DNA of 64,000 bases from Neurospora intermedia (Eukaryota > Ascomycota > Sordariomycetes > Sordariales > Sordariaceae): positions 62,001 through 126,000 of the forward strand of contig BTPP01000002.1 in assembly GCA_037102815.1 (NCBI GenBank), read 5' to 3'. A program made the position numbers and the translations under genes. The notes beneath the pieces were generated by a model that worked only from the letters and a program-made list of their open reading frames with translations, did no database searches and had not been told where the DNA came from. Positions 34,736-46,565 of the stretch are shown here, in pieces (within the stretch, counting starts at the first letter, position 1; each line of letters starts with the position of its first letter).

Positions 34736-37712
34736 ATGATGGACCTAGACTCTTATTCCGACGAAGACCTCGATAATCTTGACGGCGATCTCCTTCAACA
34801 ACTCGAACACAATGCCATCCAATTCACCCAGAGACAGGCCCAGTCGCAAGCCCCGCCACGCACCCAGTTCCAACTACCCGGGAGCACCGCCCAGCAACCG
34901 CAGTACATATCCGACGGCGACGACGACGACGACTACGACAATGGCGAAGTCATAGACCAAGCCGCTCAACCTTTGAATCTCCCACGATCCGGCCTGCCCA
35001 GCCCAGCGCCCCAGCCCTTTCGTGCCGTGCCCAGCATCGCCGGCCAACAAAGACTGAACCATCAACGACAACAGGCAAACCAGCAGCGATATGGCCAGCA
35101 ACAGGCTTTTCGACCGAACCCCCAAATCGCCCCGTCGCAATATCCACGAGGCCCTTTGGGAGCTCCCGGACGCCCGCTTCCCCAGTCCCAATTCCTCCGC
35201 CAACAACCACACCGGCCAGCTCAAATCATCCGCCCCTATGTCGGCCAACAGCCACCGGCCACCCAAGGCCTCCGTGGCGCTGGTCCAGACGTCGACAAGC
35301 AAAAAGACGAAACCATCCGTTCCCTCGAAGCCGAGCTCTCCAACCTGCGCACCCAGCTGACGACGGCCAAGGGCGAAGCCAACCTCATGCGCTCCAAATA
35401 TGACCGGGACATACCGCAGCTTAAGAAGGAGATGGCCGAGGAGAAGGCCAAGATGGAGAAGAGGCTCCAGGAGGCGCAGAAGGCACAGCAAGCGGCTAGT
35501 AACGAGTTACTGTTTGCCAATGCAGACCTACAGGAAGAGCGGGGGAGAGCAAAAACCAAGAAGGTGGGCAAGGATGGCGCCATGACGCCAGGCGGCAGGA
35601 ACAGAACGAAATGGATACCGGACGGGTTCAGTGACGTGGATGTAATGGAGATGGGGAGTCCCAGTAGGGATAAAGCGGGGAGGAGAGAGCGGTTGAGGGA
35701 TCAAGGGAATACCGGTACGCCGACAAAGGGGAAAAGGAAGAGGCCGGCGGTGGATAGTCCGTCTTTTGCTTTGGAGATGGAGACGGACGGGGCTGTCTTC
35801 GGGGACTCTGACCTGTTTGCCCCGAGGTCCACCAGTACAAAAACCGGACCGAGTTTGCCTTATGATGTGAGCGAGCCCACATCCCCCTCTCCGCCGACGT
35901 CTTCAAGTAAACCACTGACCTTCTTTGCAACAGTTTCTCAAACTCGTCCTCGACCATTCTCCCCTCCCATCCCTGCCTCTCACCTTTGAAGCCTTTGCGC
36001 GATTCTGCTTCCCATCAAAACCCTCCGCTTCCTTCGCCTCCATCATCTTCCGACGTCTTCCCCAACTGGGCGTCTCCAACCTCATCAACAGCTCCGACAA
36101 TGATCCCTTCCGTCTCCTTGTCGACTTCTCCGAACTCCTTCTCGACTTGTGGCAGCAATGCTTATCCGAGCGCTATCATTCGCCAATCTACTACCTCGCC
36201 GGTCTGTTGCAGTTTATCCTGCAGCTGAACGCTATGGATGTGGCGCCACGGATCACGAGCAGTTTGGTGCCGGTGGTGGTCACCACTTGCCAGCTTGTGG
36301 CATTGCCGAGGTTAAATTTGAAGATGACAAATGAGGGAGGAGGCACGGTGGAGGACTTGGAGCAACATCCAGACCCGGCCATGAGGCTGTTAGCAGCTGA
36401 TATCGATGTCACGCAGTGTCTCAGGTTGCTGTATCTCTGTGCTGTGGGGTGTTTGAAGCCACTCAGTGTTGATCAACACATGACATCACCTCAAGCTCGG
36501 TTCTGGAAGACCATGGACTTGGACTTTGTTGTCTTGATGCTCAGCGCTAAGCAGCCGGAACAGGATTGGAGGGAAATGTTGAGTCTGTTGAGGACGAGTA
36601 CTATGCCTGGGAGCGTAGGACCGTTGCCGAAGCCTGACTCTAACATTGATAACAACGCGATGCTGGCGGTTCGAAGTCGACCACAGGTTCAATCTCGCGG
36701 CAGCAGCAGCGGTCATAGTCGGGGCGGTCGCGCCGGTCAAATGCCCCCACCCCCTCCTCCCATCCGCAACACTGACAATGTCGACAAACCACCCCCCAAC
36801 CCCGAACCAGGCTCACAAGAAGCATCAACAGCCCAAATTATCATCGACTGCGTCTCATCCTACTTGGTCGATACCCCTCCGAGATGGGCCTCCCCCGGAT
36901 CCGCGCGCGAGGTATCTATCAAGCTTGCTGTCTTGCAGACGCTCATGTCTTTTGCCTCTAGCTCGTTTGGTTTGTTGCAGCTCGCCAACAGCGATGTGGC
37001 CATTCCGAGGATTGTATCCGCCTTGTGCTGGGCGGTTGACGGGCTTTATGACGCCGATGTTCCGTCCATGGCTTTTGATAATCCTTCTATCGCTTCGGAT
37101 GAGACTTGGAGGAAGAACGATATCCAAAAAGAGGGGCACACCAATCGGAAGAGGCACGGATATGATAGCGGAATGTCGACACCGCAGTTATTGTCACAGC
37201 TGATTTCCAGGTCGACGAATTTGTTACACGCATTGGTCACGCATCCCAAAACTTCCGGCATCGTCAACCCCATCGCCCGCAAGCTTGCCACACCGGTATC
37301 ACCCGGACCACCGACATTTACACATCCGAGAACCGGCCGCGGCGCTTCTAAGGGCCGCAACCCCACCCGCGGTGTTCCCATTAGATCCACAGCCCTGCAC
37401 GCCCTGCACAGCCGCGCAGCTCCCAATGCCGCCGCCAGACATGGGCAGAACTCTCGCCATAACCTCCAATCAAGCGTCGCCAATCCTCACGCTGCGGCCG
37501 TTAGCAACATGACCGCTGCCCTCCCCCATCGTTACCTAGTGTCTCTCGGCAGGCTCAACTTTGCCGAAGAAGATCTGGTTTTTGAGCAAGGTATTGACGA
37601 AGAGACGGTCGAGCGAGCGCATGAGTTACTGGAGCTGGCAGTGGAGAGACGAGAGGGAGAGAAGGTCAAGGGGGTTTTTGAGGGAGGGCAACATGAAGTT
37701 GACGGGATATGA
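34736..37712 (+). CDS. uvsD: DNA-damage checkpoint protein, UvsD/Rad26/ATRIP family
   Basis: Two exons (34736..35866, 35934..37712) give 969 aa; the 67-bp GTGAGC...CAG intron has an ACTGACC branch-like site and joins PSLPYD to FLKLVLDH. The start MMDLDSYSDEDLDNLD, an acidic N-terminus, a Gln/Pro-rich stretch, a coiled coil (about 187-275, KDETIRSLEAELSNLRTQL) and a long alpha-helical C-terminal half match the fungal ATRIP orthologues (Aspergillus UvsD, fission-yeast Rad26, Neurospora UVS-3). In that family the protein binds the ATR-type kinase and recruits it to RPA-coated single-stranded DNA. KGKRKRPAVDS (about 335) looks like a nuclear localisation signal. The assignment rests on domain order and the N-terminal motif, not on alignment. 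Confidence 0.82.
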
Positions 37713-38533
37713 GGTGGTTGCAATCAAGGCTGACAGTCCGGCTTGGGGTGGAGAGAAAGAAAAGGGAGGGGATTTTACTTTGGTTTTCTTTTTGATACCC
37801 ATAGATCTTTTGAAGTTTACTGTTGTGTGATAATGCGAGACATGATCTGAGATTTTATCAGATTGGTGATCAATGTTCTGATTTTCCTTTTCCTTGGGCT
37901 ACTTCTACATTTAAATTTCGTGAATACAAGCCAAATGTAGGTAGCTTATCCTACAGCCCATGGACGAGGTAGGAGATATCCTGTTTTCTTTACGGAGCAG
38001 ATATTACCCGACGGAGGAAAGTGCGGTAGAGGTTTGATAAGGCGACTTGAGAACTTAGGTAGTTACTTCCAAAGAAGATATACCGATCTTTTCTGCCGTA
38101 CTTGTGCTCAGGCAGATTTGCGGGAAGGATACTTTGGCGTGCTCGCTCCTCTGTGTGGGCATTCCAGTCTCATTTACAACTAAAGCGGAAATGGGGAATT
38201 TAAGTGAGCGAGTTCTCTTTCCTATTCCGCCACGGCACTTACCTTCTCGCCAGAATTCAAAATCTTCCGGCAACACGCCAAACAGTGAGTTGCTTTCACT
38301 CCTGACAAAAAAGCCTTGCCATCAACAAGAGGAACCATCTCCAGGGTCATCAACACATACATATATAAGCAGCACCGTTCTCTTTTTTATTCTTTCAACC
38401 AAGGAATTCTGGCCACATCCAATTTCAGCAAAAAACCATCCTCCATACCCAAGTCTATTATACAGCCCTCATTACCCCTGGAAGCAAAGGCACCCAATTA
38501 TTTGCGGCAAAACTACAGTTCCACTCGCCAAAC
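37713..38533. other. Spacer with promoter of the following unknown gene
   Basis: No gene seen. An ACATATATAAGC TATA-like element lies near 38357, roughly 175 bp before the next ATG. Confidence 0.45.
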
Positions 38534-39442
38534 ATGGATCAGGATGCCTCTGAGTCCGACTTCGAGTTCATCAGTCATGACTTTCTCCGATCCTGGTATC
38601 TACGTGATGGAAAGAAGCGGATCCCGACACTTAACCAAGCACACACCAAGGAGATGAAGGAGGAGGACAAGATGCAGACTCCCTTGCAGCTCATCGCCTT
38701 AATCCATAGAGGACATCCGATGGCACACAAGCCCTGGTGGCCTCGGGTCTTCCTTCCCATATTATGTCCCACCAGCCTCGCTCTGGAAGAGATGTACAAG
38801 CACTGGCTCTACTCCATTAAACGCGATGAAGGGTGGGTGCACAAGTTCAGCCTAGCTTCCAAGAAGATGGCCTTTCACCTCGGTTACACCATCCAAGTCT
38901 TTTGGATTCTTACCACCAGGCGCCCGTTGGGCCCACTACCCATGGCGGCCGACCCCGAGCCGACGACGAATTTCTTCGATTCAGAGCCGAACATCAGGTA
39001 CCTAGCTAAATTTTTCGGAAAGCTTTGGTTGAAGCTTTGGAAACAGCGGCGAGGCGTCATTGATCCAGACTCGTTGCAGCCCGACTTATGGTCCTCATGG
39101 AAGACCAGCAAGGGATCCATGGACAATTGGAGGGATTTGGAGGGGGCCTTGGCCACATTATGGCGTATCTTTACACATGAAAAAGAAGAGGTACCCAAAG
39201 AAGAGACGTAGTTCGGCCTCCAGTTTCCGGCCGACCTTGACAGCATGAGAGAATGGGGGTATATTCAACTGTCGGCGAAGGAGGAGACGTGGTACAGTAT
39301 CTCGGGTGACGGGCCAGGCACAATGTCACCGCTGGGACTGGGGCTGAAGGAGGCGGAGAGGGTGCAGAGGCATTGGGAAGAGGAGAAAAAGTGGGTGTAT
39401 CCCATGTACCCGGCTGAGTGGGAGGGATGGGCAGTGGTTTAG
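38534..39442 (+). pseudogene. Unknown protein gene interrupted by an in-frame TAG
   Basis: ATG 38534 opens a 225-codon frame that ends at TAG 39209-39211. The same frame then continues without a stop for 76 further sense codons to TAG 39440-39442, with similar composition (FGLQFPADLDS, then RVQRHWEEEKKWVYPMY). Together this would be a 302-codon gene. The protein is rich in Trp, Lys and Glu, and has no signal peptide or motif that I recognise; WLYSIKRDEGWVHKFSLASK and LAKFFGKLWLKLWKQ look helical. Either the gene is intact and short, or the long form was lost by a point nonsense change, or the base is a sequence error. The 21 nt from 39191 to 39211 begin with GT and end with AG but are far too short for a fungal intron. 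Confidence 0.5.
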
Positions 39443-39928
39443 GCTGGAAAGGGAGGAGTAGTAACATGTAGTAGCGACAAGTTTGGGTGTGGATAACAGA
39501 TCATGATACGTCTAAACAGTATCAGCGTAGTAGTTAGCAATAGCGGTAATTCTCTGTTGGCAAATATTCACTATTCTGAAGGATTGGCAACGGGAACTGA
39601 AGAAAGCAGGGAATTAGAAGGTACCTAGATTGAAAATATGATGTGCGCGTGACTTACACGTGCCTTTTCAGTCACATACAGCTACAAGTCTTGGACACAG
39701 CACCAGAAATTGATAGTGTCTGACTGTCTGGAAACGTATGCTTACCTCTGATACAGACTAGCTCTAGCACAATTAGCAATATGAATGGTGATATGGGCAT
39801 AGGTGTGTGGTTCATGTCGTCATTATTATGTTTTTACAAGATCAAGCGCCGCCAATGTATACAGAAAAAGTGTGTGGTATCGCTTTCAACTATCCAACTC
39901 CCATCCAGAGTCCAGACCCTGGGTTTGA
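39443..39928. other. Convergent spacer before thiolase 3' end
   Basis: No gene seen. Confidence 0.5.
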
Positions 39929-41240
39929 TTACTGCTCGTTGACGAAAAGACCAGCCATGCCCATGCCAGTACCAATGCACATGCTCGTCAACAGAACCTT
40001 CTTGCCCGATTTCCTGCACTCGGCCAAACCAGTGACAATCTGTCTAGCACCGGTGGCACCGAGGGGATGGCCCAGGGCAATGGCACCGCCGCGGGGGTTC
40101 ATCTTGTTCCAGTCGAGTTGGAGCTTGTCACGGCAGTAGACAGCCATGGAAGCGAAAGCCTCGTTGACCTCGACGACATCGATATCGTTGAGGGTGAGGC
40201 CGTACTGGTTGAGAAGCTTGGGGATGGCGATGGAGGGGCCGATACCCATGATGCGAGGGGCCAGACCAGCAACGGTGGAGCCGACGTATTTGCCGAGAAT
40301 GGGCTGGCCGAGCTTGACGGCGGTAGAGCGCTTCATGAGCAAGATAGCAGCAGCGCCATCGGTAACCTGGGAGGCGTTACCGCCCGTGGTGGTGGGACCC
40401 CACTGGGGGAAGGCAACGCGGATCTTGGAGAGGCTCTCGGCAGTAGTGCCGGGGCGGATACCCTCATCCTTGGTGAGGGTGACGTCCTTCCACTCGCCAT
40501 TGGCGTCCTTGACGCGGGTCTTGATGGGGACGATCTCGTCGTCGAAGAGGCCGGCCTTTTGGGCGCGCTCGGCACGCTGGAAGGACTCGGCGGCGTACTT
40601 GTCCATTTCCTCGCGGGTGATGCCGAAGTCACGGCTGACGTTCTCCGAGGTCCAGCCCATGGGCTGCATGCAGTCGGCCGACTCTTGGGACTGGGAGGTG
40701 ACGGCCTCGTCGAAGGGCTGCTCGAGAGCGTCGCCGCCAACGCTCATGGACTCGGCGCCCATGGCGATACCGACCTCGATGGAGCCGCACGAGATGGCGT
40801 GGGCAATGTCGGCGACGGCCTTGAGGCCCGAGGAGCAGAAGCGGTTGAGCGAGTAGGCACCAGCGGTGTTGGGGAAGCCGGCAGCAAGGGCGGCGGCACG
40901 AAGCTTGTAGGCGGCCTTGCCATCGGAGACCTGCAAACACACAGCCCATTAGCCTCTGCATGTGACGCTGTCAGTGACAAACAAGGTTCCGTACATTACC
41001 CATGGCAATATCCTCGACAAGCGCGGGATCCATGTTGCAGCGCTCTTTGACCTCCTTGAGGGTGGCATAGGCGAGATACTCGAGCGAGGTGTCCTTGAAG
41101 CCGCCCTTCTTGGCCTTGGTGAGAGGGGTGCGGATGGCGAGGGTGATGACAATGTCGTCGGGGTTCTTGGCTGTGATGTTGCTCAGAGCGGTACCTGGGG
41201 TCAGGTGCTTGAGGATGGAACCGAGACGTTCGACGGCCAT
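39929..41240 (-). CDS. Peroxisomal 3-ketoacyl-CoA thiolase (acetyl-CoA C-acyltransferase)
   Basis: Two exons, complement(39929..40930, 40995..41240), give 415 aa; the 64-bp GTACGG...CAG intron joins AMGN to VSDGKAAY. Residues 5-13, RLGSILKHL, match the PTS2 consensus (R/K)(L/V/I)x5(H/Q)(L/A), so import into peroxisomes by Pex7 is expected. The nucleophile is C114 (NRFCSSG); the other catalytic residues are H370 in GHPLGATG and C400 in MCIGTGMG. The enzyme performs the last step of fatty-acid beta-oxidation, splitting 3-ketoacyl-CoA with CoA into acetyl-CoA and a shortened acyl-CoA. It corresponds to yeast POT1/FOX3. Codon use is strongly C/G-ending, as in well-expressed genes, which also leaves a long open frame on the opposite strand. 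Confidence 0.96.
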
Positions 41241-42776
41241 TGTGACTGTTGTAGGTTGTTGTTGTGTTTGTTGTTTGTTTTGGTGGTGATGGCTTGGCTT
41301 GGGTTGGGTTGGGAGCGAGACGAGTGAGGTTATCCGGCGGCGGGAGTTGGAATCGACAACGGCAACTTGGAGAGACGACAGACGGTGACAGAGACGGAGA
41401 CGGAGACGCGGCTGTTGTCGTGGTTAAAAGGGATCGGCCATGACGGGCTGGCGGCGGAAGTAGTGGCGGCATCTTCCACTTGATGGAACAATCCAATGCG
41501 ACTGGAACGGAAGAGTGGGGTTGTGTTTGCCGAGGCACAGCGGGAAGTGGAAGTGGAAGTCGGGTGTGAGAGTGGTCTGTTGTCGATGTCAGTCAGTCAG
41601 TCAGGGTTGGTGGTGTTTGGGTTTGGCCGGGTCGGGTTTCATTGTTACTGGCTGTTAGTGGAACATTGGGGTAAAGAGATCCTGTCGTGGGTTCGTTGCC
41701 CGCTGGAGACATCAAAATGTCCGGGGCGAACCGATTTCCCCGCATGGGTTTGACGGGGATTTCCCAGACGGCCACATCAGTCCTTAACAGCTGCCTTTCC
41801 AGACGCACTGACCATCGTTCAACTGGAGTGAGGGTCACTGCAACGGCCGGGCGGCCCGCGGGCAAACATGCAACCCCACCGCTCGGCAGTTCATCCTATT
41901 TCCGCTGGAGTCGGGTTCAATCAACACCACCACCATCATGACCTCTTCTATGAGGAGGTAGTACAGGGAGTCAGATCCATGGAACAAACATCACTTCAAC
42001 GACAAAACCCCTTGACCATGACAGAACCGCGACTCGGGACCGTCTCGAGATATCCATCTGACATCATGGTCATCAAGTGGCTCACCGTGGCTCACCGTGG
42101 CTGGCGGACATGGTCTGGCTGGGGCTGACAACGAACGCAGACTTTAGGCGATGGATGTTATTTCACCATTTTCACGAATTCAGTTCTCGTTTCCATCTTC
42201 TTCCTCTTTTCTTTTTCTTTTCTTTTCTTCTTGGCGTCATGGGGCTTTCAATACTGTACCTGAAGATGGCGTCTCTGACACCTCCATCGATGGCTGCTTA
42301 TCTTTAGCCGCACTCTCGTTCTCAGCTCGCTTACCGTCAGCCCGCAGACGCCATCGAATTTCCACATCGGGACGGAAATGTTTCTCTGGGCGCTGTCGAC
42401 GCGCCTGACTGGACGGTTGCAAAGTGGCAAATACGAGGCTCGGCGACCGTCATGAAGGAAGAAAAAATAAAAAATCTTTCATGGCCTCTCTCTACTTGCT
42501 GACCTGATGAAATTTAGACTTCCAGATCCCAGCTTCCACCTTCAGGTCCCACGACATCCAGCGAGAACAAGGCTGGCTCCCGTTGATACGACCTTCGTAA
42601 AGCTGGTCCAAGTAACTATCCGTCAGATCTCCGGCGTCGCGTCTGTCGAGTCGTCAGCAACAACCGCTGATTGCGAACAAGTTCATATCCATCAACTTCG
42701 ACTTCAATTCCAAAAGAAAACGCCTTCGATCCCATCCCATCCCATCCCATCCTCACCACACCCGCGCGCCCTCGAC
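41241..42776. other. Divergent spacer between thiolase and GH128 genes
   Basis: No gene seen in 1.5 kb. The stretch before the GH128 start has CCCAT pentanucleotide repeats (42730-42752). Confidence 0.5.
42730..42752 (+). repeat. (CCCAT)n pentanucleotide repeat
   Basis: Four CCCAT units just before the GH128 ATG, probably in its 5' UTR. Confidence 0.85.
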
Positions 42777-43834
42777 ATGTTTACCCGAGCCATTGCGGCC
42801 GCTGCCGGCCTCTTGGTCGCATCGGCTTCCGCCAACTCCAAGCGCGGCCTGGTCTTCACTCCTAACTCGACCTCCCCGAACGACGCCTACATTTGGACTG
42901 CCCCTCCCACCGACTTGACATGGTACTATAACTACAAACCGCTGCCTTCCCAAATCTACTCGAATGTGTCCCAATCAGACTTTGAGTTTGTCCCCATGCT
43001 CTGGGGCGCTCCCTCCGACATCAGTGACACGTCCTTCTACAATACCATCAAGACCTTGATCGACGACCGCGGTGTCAATGTCACCCACATCCTAACGTTC
43101 AACGAGCCTGATGGTCCCGGGCAGTATGGCGGTAGCGACATTGACCCCGAGGTGGCCGCCCAGGTGTGGGTGAACAACATTGTGCCGTTGCAGGAGGATT
43201 ACAAGGCACTAAGAGTAGGGCTGCCGGCTTGTACGGGTGCTCCCGCCGGCATGGAGTGGACAAAAAAATTTCTCGAGGCTTGTTCTGGTCTGATCAGCGA
43301 GGATGAAAAAACCAAGAACTGCACCTTCGACTTTGTCCCCATCCACTGGTATGGCAATTTCGAGGGGCTAGCTAGTCATATGGGAGAATATTCTGCTGCG
43401 TAGGTCAATTCCTTTCTGCCGCCTCTTCATTTCTACCTCTCCGCGAGCACAGACTGACCTCCGAACTGCACAGCTTTCCCAACAAGTCCATGTGGGTCAC
43501 AGAGTACAATCTCGCCAATGCCAACCTACAAGAGACCCAAGCCTTCTACACAACGTCAGCAGAATACTTGGACCGGCTGGACTTTGTCGAGAGATACTCC
43601 CTTTTCGGTGCTTTCCGCTCCGATGTGTCCAATGTTGGCCCTAATGCTGCCATGTTGAACCGTGACGGCGAATTGACAGATATCGGGGCTTGGTACCTCG
43701 GGAGACAGTCCACTGGTGTTGATCCGAACAGTGGTAAGGGTGGTACTAAGGATTCGGGTGCGGTGAGGGTGCCGACTCCCCGCCTTGTGATTTTGCTACT
43801 TGTCTCCTTGCTTGGTTTGGTGAACTATGCGTAA
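42777..43834 (+). CDS. Secreted, GPI-type GH128 beta-1,3-glucanase-like protein (Asl1-like)
   Basis: Two exons (42777..43399, 43474..43834) give 327 aa; the 74-bp intron (GTAGGT...CAG) joins EYSAA to FPNKSMW. The signal peptide is about MFTRAIAAAAGLLVASASA. The body KRGLVF...WYYNYKP and HWYGNFEG is the Glyco_hydro_cc (GH128) fold. Putative catalytic acids are E110 in FNEPDGPG and E218 in WVTEYN. The end, a Ser/Gly-rich linker then RLVILLLVSLLGLVNYA, is a typical GPI-attachment signal, so the enzyme is probably tethered to the plasma membrane or wall. GH128 members hydrolyse beta-1,3-glucan; fission-yeast Asl1 is a wall protein of this group. It probably remodels the cell wall. Confidence 0.9.
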
Positions 43835-45013
43835 TGACTGATCGACAAATGCAAGATACCAGAGAGAGCGTTGAATCTTCTTAGAGGTATGTATTTTTTG
43901 TGGTTGGGCTTTGGTGGTTCTTTTTCTTGAAACCCATACCTTAGATAGAGCTTCTTTCTTGGCATCAGCTGGCGAGCGTAGATGCCGCCTTGGTTATGAA
44001 AATTGTCTGTACCTTTACTTACCTTCATGTTTACTCTTCCGCATCATGGATCACACCGAATGTGTGGCATTATGGCATTGACACTTTCACGACCTTTTTC
44101 TCAGACCTCGAGCCGTTATCCACCCCCCCTGTCCGATATCCACGCGGCCGAGGATGCTCATTCATGCCCAGCCATCCCCAGGAAAGGGTTACAATGCTGA
44201 TCTGACTAGGGGTTCCCCCGTCAGTGACACCGGACGTCTCGTCTTGGCCAGCGTCCCTACCAATTGCACGTGTATCCCCCGACCTCACCTCTCAGCTCTC
44301 TCGCTTTGTTTACAGATCGCCAGAGCTCTACATTCAGCAATCGATCGCCACGTCGTTCTTCAACCCTTATCTTCAGGGGCGGAGAGGGGCAGAGGGGTTC
44401 AAGGGGCTCAACAATCCCCACCTCAACCTTATGCACGCCCGTTGCAATCCCTGTTTTATTGAAGAACCCTAGCGAACCATCCAATAAGTGGCATTATAAA
44501 ATAGGCCGTTGTGCCCACCGGACCCGCATGATATTCATTAGTTCCGCGTGCGGAACCATGCGGCCGCCTCCAAAGCTCTTCAAGACGACAGGAATGGCCA
44601 GTCCGAGGCTCATCGGCTTCTCAAGCTTGCGGTATGCTAATTTTGTTGGAAACTGTCACCGCTTTCTCCCACGTTCCACTTACCATGTGCGCATGTCACC
44701 GCTTAGCGTTCACCGTTACAAACCCTTGCGCCGCTAGCACAACAGTTTGACAACACCGCCCGCAGAATCACGATTCCCCCGCTCAACAGTGGCAACCGTT
44801 GAGCTAGGCACCGTGATGGGAAAACGTGTCCTGGACTGGATGTAAGGATGTCCCCCGTGGGGCGGCAAGCTTGGGTGGTGGTGATATACATATAAAAGGA
44901 CAAGAAACGGACCCTGATATTCTGACTTTTGGATGCTCTACCATCTTCTCACTCATCTTTCTCCCATCCATCCTCATCTCAGTTTCCCAAGAGACACCAT
45001 CACCACATTCAAT
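43835..45013. other. Spacer with aldehyde dehydrogenase promoter
   Basis: No gene supported. A TATAAAAG element is at 44891-44898. Confidence 0.5.
44891..44898 (+). promoter_or_regulatory. TATA box of aldehyde dehydrogenase gene
   Basis: TATAAAAG lies 123 bp before the ATG, in a plausible position for a strong fungal promoter. Confidence 0.5.
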
Positions 45014-46565
45014 ATGGCTTCTACCACAGACTACAAGATTGACTTTACCGTACGTCCTCTCTCTCCCCCTTCACTGCCTTGTTCTGCCTCTCACACTCCC
45101 ACACCTGAGCCACCTTGTACTAACGCATCTCCAGAACTTCTACAACATCATCAACAATGAGTTAAAGTCAACCCCCACCACCCGGGCCGCCGTCAACCCC
45201 TCCACCTTGGCCCCCCTTCCTTCTGTCCCCGTCTCCACCAAGGCCGATGTCGACGCCGCTGTCTCGGCCGCCAAGGCTGCCTTCCCCTCGTGGCGTGACA
45301 CCCCCATCGAGAAGCGTGCCGCCCTCCTCACCACGTTTGCCGATGCCATCATGGCCAACTTTATGGACTTTGCCTCTCTGCTTGCGCTTGAGGGCAAGCC
45401 CCCCACGGCGGCGCAGTTCGAGGTTGACTTTGCTGTCAAGCACTTGAAGGGGACGGCGCAGCTGAGGTTGGACGACGAGGTGATTGAGGATAACGAGGAG
45501 AAGCTCACCAAGATTCGGTACACTCCCCTTGGTGTCGGTGTCGGTATCGTTCCCTTCAACTACCCCTTCTTCCTGGGTCTCGGCAAGATGGGACCGGCCG
45601 TGTTGGCTGGAAACGCCTTCATCTGGAAGCCTTCGCCCTACACGCCCAACACGGCGCTGAAGCTCGTTGAGCTGGCCGCCAAGATCTTCCCCCCTGGTGT
45701 TGTCCAGGCTTTGTCTGGCGAGGAGGACTTGGGTCCCATGTTGACTGCTCACCCCGATATCCGCAAGATCTCCTTCACCGGCAGCACGCCGACGGGCAAG
45801 AAGGTTATGGCTGCCTGCGCCAGCACTCTCAAGCGCGTGACGCTCGAGCTGGGCGGCAACGACGCCGCCATTGTTTGCGACGATGTCAACCTGGACGAGG
45901 TCGTGCCCAAGGTTGCTCTCGGCTGCTTCAACAACGCTGGCCAGGTCTGCGTTGACATCAAGAGACTATTCGTCCACGAGAAGATCTACGATCAGTTCCT
46001 GGCCAAGATGGTCGAGGTCGTCAAGACGTTCAAGTTCGGCGGGTCCGAAGACACCGAGGGTGCCTTCTTCCCTCCTGTCCAGAACGCGATGCAGTTCGAG
46101 AAGGTCAAGGAACTATTTACCTCGATCGAGAAGGAGGGCCTGAAGCCTGTTATTGGTGGCGAGGTCGAGGCCGAGGCGGGCGCCAAGAAGGGATACTACT
46201 TCAAGCCTACCATCATCGACAACCCGCCTGAGAACTCCAGAATCGTGCAGGAGGAGCCCTTTGGCCCTATTGTGCCCGTCGTGAAGTGGGTCGGTGGTGA
46301 GGACGAGGTGGTCAGGATGGCCAACAACACCGACATGGGATTGGGTGCTTCTGTCTGGAGCAAGGACTTGGAGAAGGCGGAGAGGATCGCCAGGAGGCTG
46401 GAGGCTGGCAGTCTCTGGATCAACACCCACCAGGACCTGGCCCCCAACGTGCCTTTCGGTGGCTTCAAGCAGTCCGGTATGGGCCACGACTGGGGTCTCA
46501 TCGGTCTTAAGGGCTGGTGCAACACCCAGAGCTTGATGACCAGAAGGTCAGGCGGTATGTTTTAA
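45014..46565 (+). CDS. NAD(P)+-dependent aldehyde dehydrogenase
   Basis: Two exons (45014..45049, 45135..46565) give 488 aa. A 12-codon first exon (MASTTDYKIDFT) is joined by an 85-bp GTACGT...CAG intron to NFYNIINNELK. The family core is complete: VPFNYPFFLGLGK cofactor-binding region, FTGSTPTGKKV, general base E250 in TLELGGND and nucleophile C284 in NNAGQVC, then EEPFGPIVPVV and the C-terminal PFGGFKQSGMG. It oxidises an aldehyde to the acid with NAD(P)+, probably in the cytosol since no targeting signal is seen. The LxGSEED-type relatives in fungi act on short or medium aldehydes, but the substrate cannot be read from sequence. Strong C-ending codon bias suggests high expression, consistent with the TATA box. 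Confidence 0.96.

Noticed and set aside
39191-39211. 21-nt intron that would remove the in-frame TAG
   Set aside because: It begins GT and ends AG, but all other introns in the window are 53 nt or longer and no branch site fits.
40067-41050. 327-codon open frame opposite the thiolase
   Set aside because: Antisense shadow caused by codon bias; it crosses the thiolase intron and shows no family motif.
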